Below are positions 62,713 to 64,000 of a stretch of DNA of 64,000 nucleotides, piece by piece; the stretch's first letter is position 1; every line of letters begins with the position of its first letter. The notes below the pieces were generated by a model, which searched no databases, was not told where the DNA came from, and worked only from the letters and a program-made list of their open reading frames with translations. The translations under genes and the position numbers were made by a program. This DNA comes from Rallus limicola (lineage: Eukaryota; Chordata; Aves; Gruiformes; Rallidae): contig JAKCOZ010000310.1 in the NCBI GenBank assembly GCA_022605955.1, positions 62,001 through 126,000 on the forward strand, written 5' to 3'.

Positions 62713-64000
62713 TGCGTTTCTCGGCCCTAGCAGACTGCAGTTCAAAACATGCTAAACGTCCAGCAATAACTCCCAAAGTAAAGAAGCTAGGCATGAAAGG
62801 CATAGCTTGTCTGAAACCTCCTAACAGGACACACAAGCAGACCCTGTCACTTTGGCTCTCAGCCTTTTCCTTTGCCTGGAAAGAAGGAACATACCTGCTA
62901 CCTCCTACAGCGCTTTTCTCGGCCATAGCAGACTGCAGTTCAAAACATGCTAAACGTCCAGCAATAACTCCCAAAGTAAAGAAGCTAGGACTGAAAGGCA
63001 TAGCTTGTCTGAAACCTCCTAACAGGACACACAAGCAGACCCTGTCACTTTGGCTCTCAGCGTTTTCCTTTGCCTGGAAAGAGGGAACATGCCTGGAACC
63101 TCCTACGGTGCTTTTCTCGGCCCTAGCAGACTGCAGTTCAAAACATGCTAAACGTCCAGCAATAACTCCCAAAGTAAAGAAGCTAGGACTGAAAGGCATA
63201 GCTTGTCTGAAACCTCCTAACAGGACACACAAGCAGACCCTGTCACTTTGGCTCTCAGCCTTTTCCTTTGCCTGGAAAGAGGGAACATGCCTGGAACCTC
63301 CTACGGTGCTTTTCTCGGCCCTAGCAGACTGCAGTTCAAAACATGCTAAACGTCCAGCAATAACTCCCAAAGTAAAGAAGCTAGGACTGAAAGGCATAGC
63401 TTGTCTGAAACCTCCTAACAGGACACACAAGCAGACCCTGTCACTTTGGCTCTCAGCCTTTTCCTTTGCCTGGAAAGAGGGAACATGCCTGGAACCTCCT
63501 ACGGTGCTTTTCTCGGCCCTAGCAGACTGCAGTTCAAAACATGCTAAACGTCCAGCAATAACTCCCAAAGTAAAGAAGCTAGGACTGAAAGGCATAGCTT
63601 GTCTGAAACCTCCTAACAGGACACACAAGAAGACCCTGTCACTTTGGCTCTCAGCCTTTTCCTTTGCCTGGAAAGAGGGAACATGCCTGGAACCTCCTAC
63701 GGTGCTTTTCTCGGCCCTAGCAGACTGCAGTTCAAAACATGCTAAACGTCCAGCAATAACTCCCAAAGTAAAGAAGCTAGGCATGAAAGGCATAGCTTGT
63801 CTGAAACCTCCTAAGAGGACACACAAGCAGACCCTGTCACTTTGGCTCTCAGCCTTTTCCTTTGCCTGGAAAGAGGGAACATGCCTGGAACCTCCTACGG
63901 TGCTTTTCTCGGCCCTAGCAGACTGCAGTTCAAAACATGCTAAACGTCCAGCAATAACTCCCAAAGTAAAGAAGCTAGGACATAAAGGCATAGCTTGTCT
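62713..64000 (-). repeat. Super-repeat copy R4, cut by the window end
   Basis: Start marker at 62713, cagcgctttt with ggccatagc at about 62909, cacacaagaagaccc (63627), cctaagagg (63815) and ggacataaagg (63978) each lie exactly 3366 bp after their R3 counterparts. The caagaag variant at 60261 and 63627 is absent from R1 and R2, so R3 and R4 are sister copies of a recent 17-monomer duplication. Confidence 0.88.

Larger units (their letters stand above)
29429..64000 (-). repeat. Satellite array block R: same 198-bp monomer, inverted, 174 full units plus partial units
   Basis: After the junction the reverse complement of the same monomer runs to the window end. Counting from the motif CTACGGTG, the cggtg element lies at 29446 and the last at 63898, a distance of 34452 bp or 174 x 198. 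This includes one 1-bp deletion near 29480 (gttcaaacatg for gttcaaaacatg) and one 1-bp insertion near 45802 (gacaacacaag for gacacacaag), which cancel. No other length change was found in 34 kb, so exchange within the block has been almost perfectly in register. The block shares some variants with block L: the cctttatgtcc type, tttgcatgg, ggaagctcc and aaaacttgc. It also has private markers: tcaatttt, cagtgcgttt, cagcgctttt with ggccatagc, and cagcgtttt. It runs off the right edge inside a super-repeat copy. Confidence 0.98.

Noticed and set aside
45758..63991. Minus-strand open frame of about 6077 codons, and similar frames at 29443-45864 (-), 29420-43999 (+), 3406-15123 (-) and 45882-54692 (+), as giant repeat proteins
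   Set aside because: They are unbroken translations of a 198-bp satellite whose length is a multiple of three. Both strands are open over the same DNA, starts fall at arbitrary units, and stops arise only from rare unit variants or 1-bp indels. Block L copies nonsense and frameshift variants through its HORs. No promoter, unique terminus or non-repeat exon is present.
1..64000. CRISPR array
   Set aside because: The repeat is 198 bp and contiguous with no unique spacers. Variation is substitution within the unit.
1..64000. CENP-B box or other known centromere protein site
   Set aside because: The consensus has no TTCG or CGGG core on either strand. Centromere function cannot be judged from sequence alone.
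1..64000. rDNA spacer, tRNA or other RNA-gene cluster
   Set aside because: No rRNA-like conserved segment, tRNA cloverleaf or internal promoter pair is recognisable in the 198-bp unit.
1..64000. Assignment to a named PstI satellite family because each unit has one CTGCAG site
   Set aside because: A single six-base site is not diagnostic. Without a database comparison I cannot link the monomer to any named family or species.

Overview
The whole 64 kb window is one tandemly repeated (satellite) DNA array. I see no unique sequence, no gene, no RNA gene and no recognisable transposable element in it. The monomer is 198 bp, about 49% G+C by hand count, and carries a single PstI-type CTGCAG site. 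Unit-to-unit divergence is only a handful of positions. A 64 kb stretch of near-identical nucleosome-sized monomers with higher-order structure points to a eukaryotic nuclear genome, in centromeric, pericentromeric, subtelomeric or sex-chromosome heterochromatin. I do not recognise the monomer and cannot name the species. No CENP-B-box core (TTCG...CGGG) and no telomere repeats are present in the consensus.

Layout: (1) Block L, 1-29371, holds 148 complete monomers plus 73 bp in one orientation (called forward here). (2) At 29329-29428 the array turns round through a 43-bp perfect inverted repeat with a 14-bp spacer. A 57-bp stub and a second breakpoint (133 bp missing) follow at once. (3) Block R, from 29429 to the window end, holds 174 complete monomers plus partial units in the opposite orientation. 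The count is exact: along block R the 198-bp phase is broken only by one 1-bp deletion (about 29480) and one 1-bp insertion (about 45802).

Each block has its own higher-order repeat (HOR) organisation. In block L, five successive HOR copies of 17, 15, 16, 12 and 17 monomers cover 12537-27777; each ends in a unit with a diagnostic 1-bp deletion. Upstream are older nested duplications with lags of 4, 16 and 11 monomers. At 2.4-3.4 kb and 28.0-29.2 kb there are stretches of simple A-B dimer alternation. Block R is built from a longer super-repeat, with copies starting at 39546, 50041, 59347 and 62713 (lengths 53, 47 and 17 monomers, then cut by the window end). A related 33-monomer lag links it to sequence from about 34.1 kb. 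Local 2-, 4- and 5-monomer expansions lie on top.

Because 198 is 3 x 66, any reading frame without a stop in one unit stays open through many units. This gives apparent ORFs of thousands of codons on both strands at the same place. They are arithmetic consequences of the repeat. HOR copies in block L faithfully propagate both a nonsense change and a frameshift, which is not expected of selected coding sequence. The biology visible here is therefore array evolution: unequal exchange, segmental duplication, short-tract conversion and an inversion.
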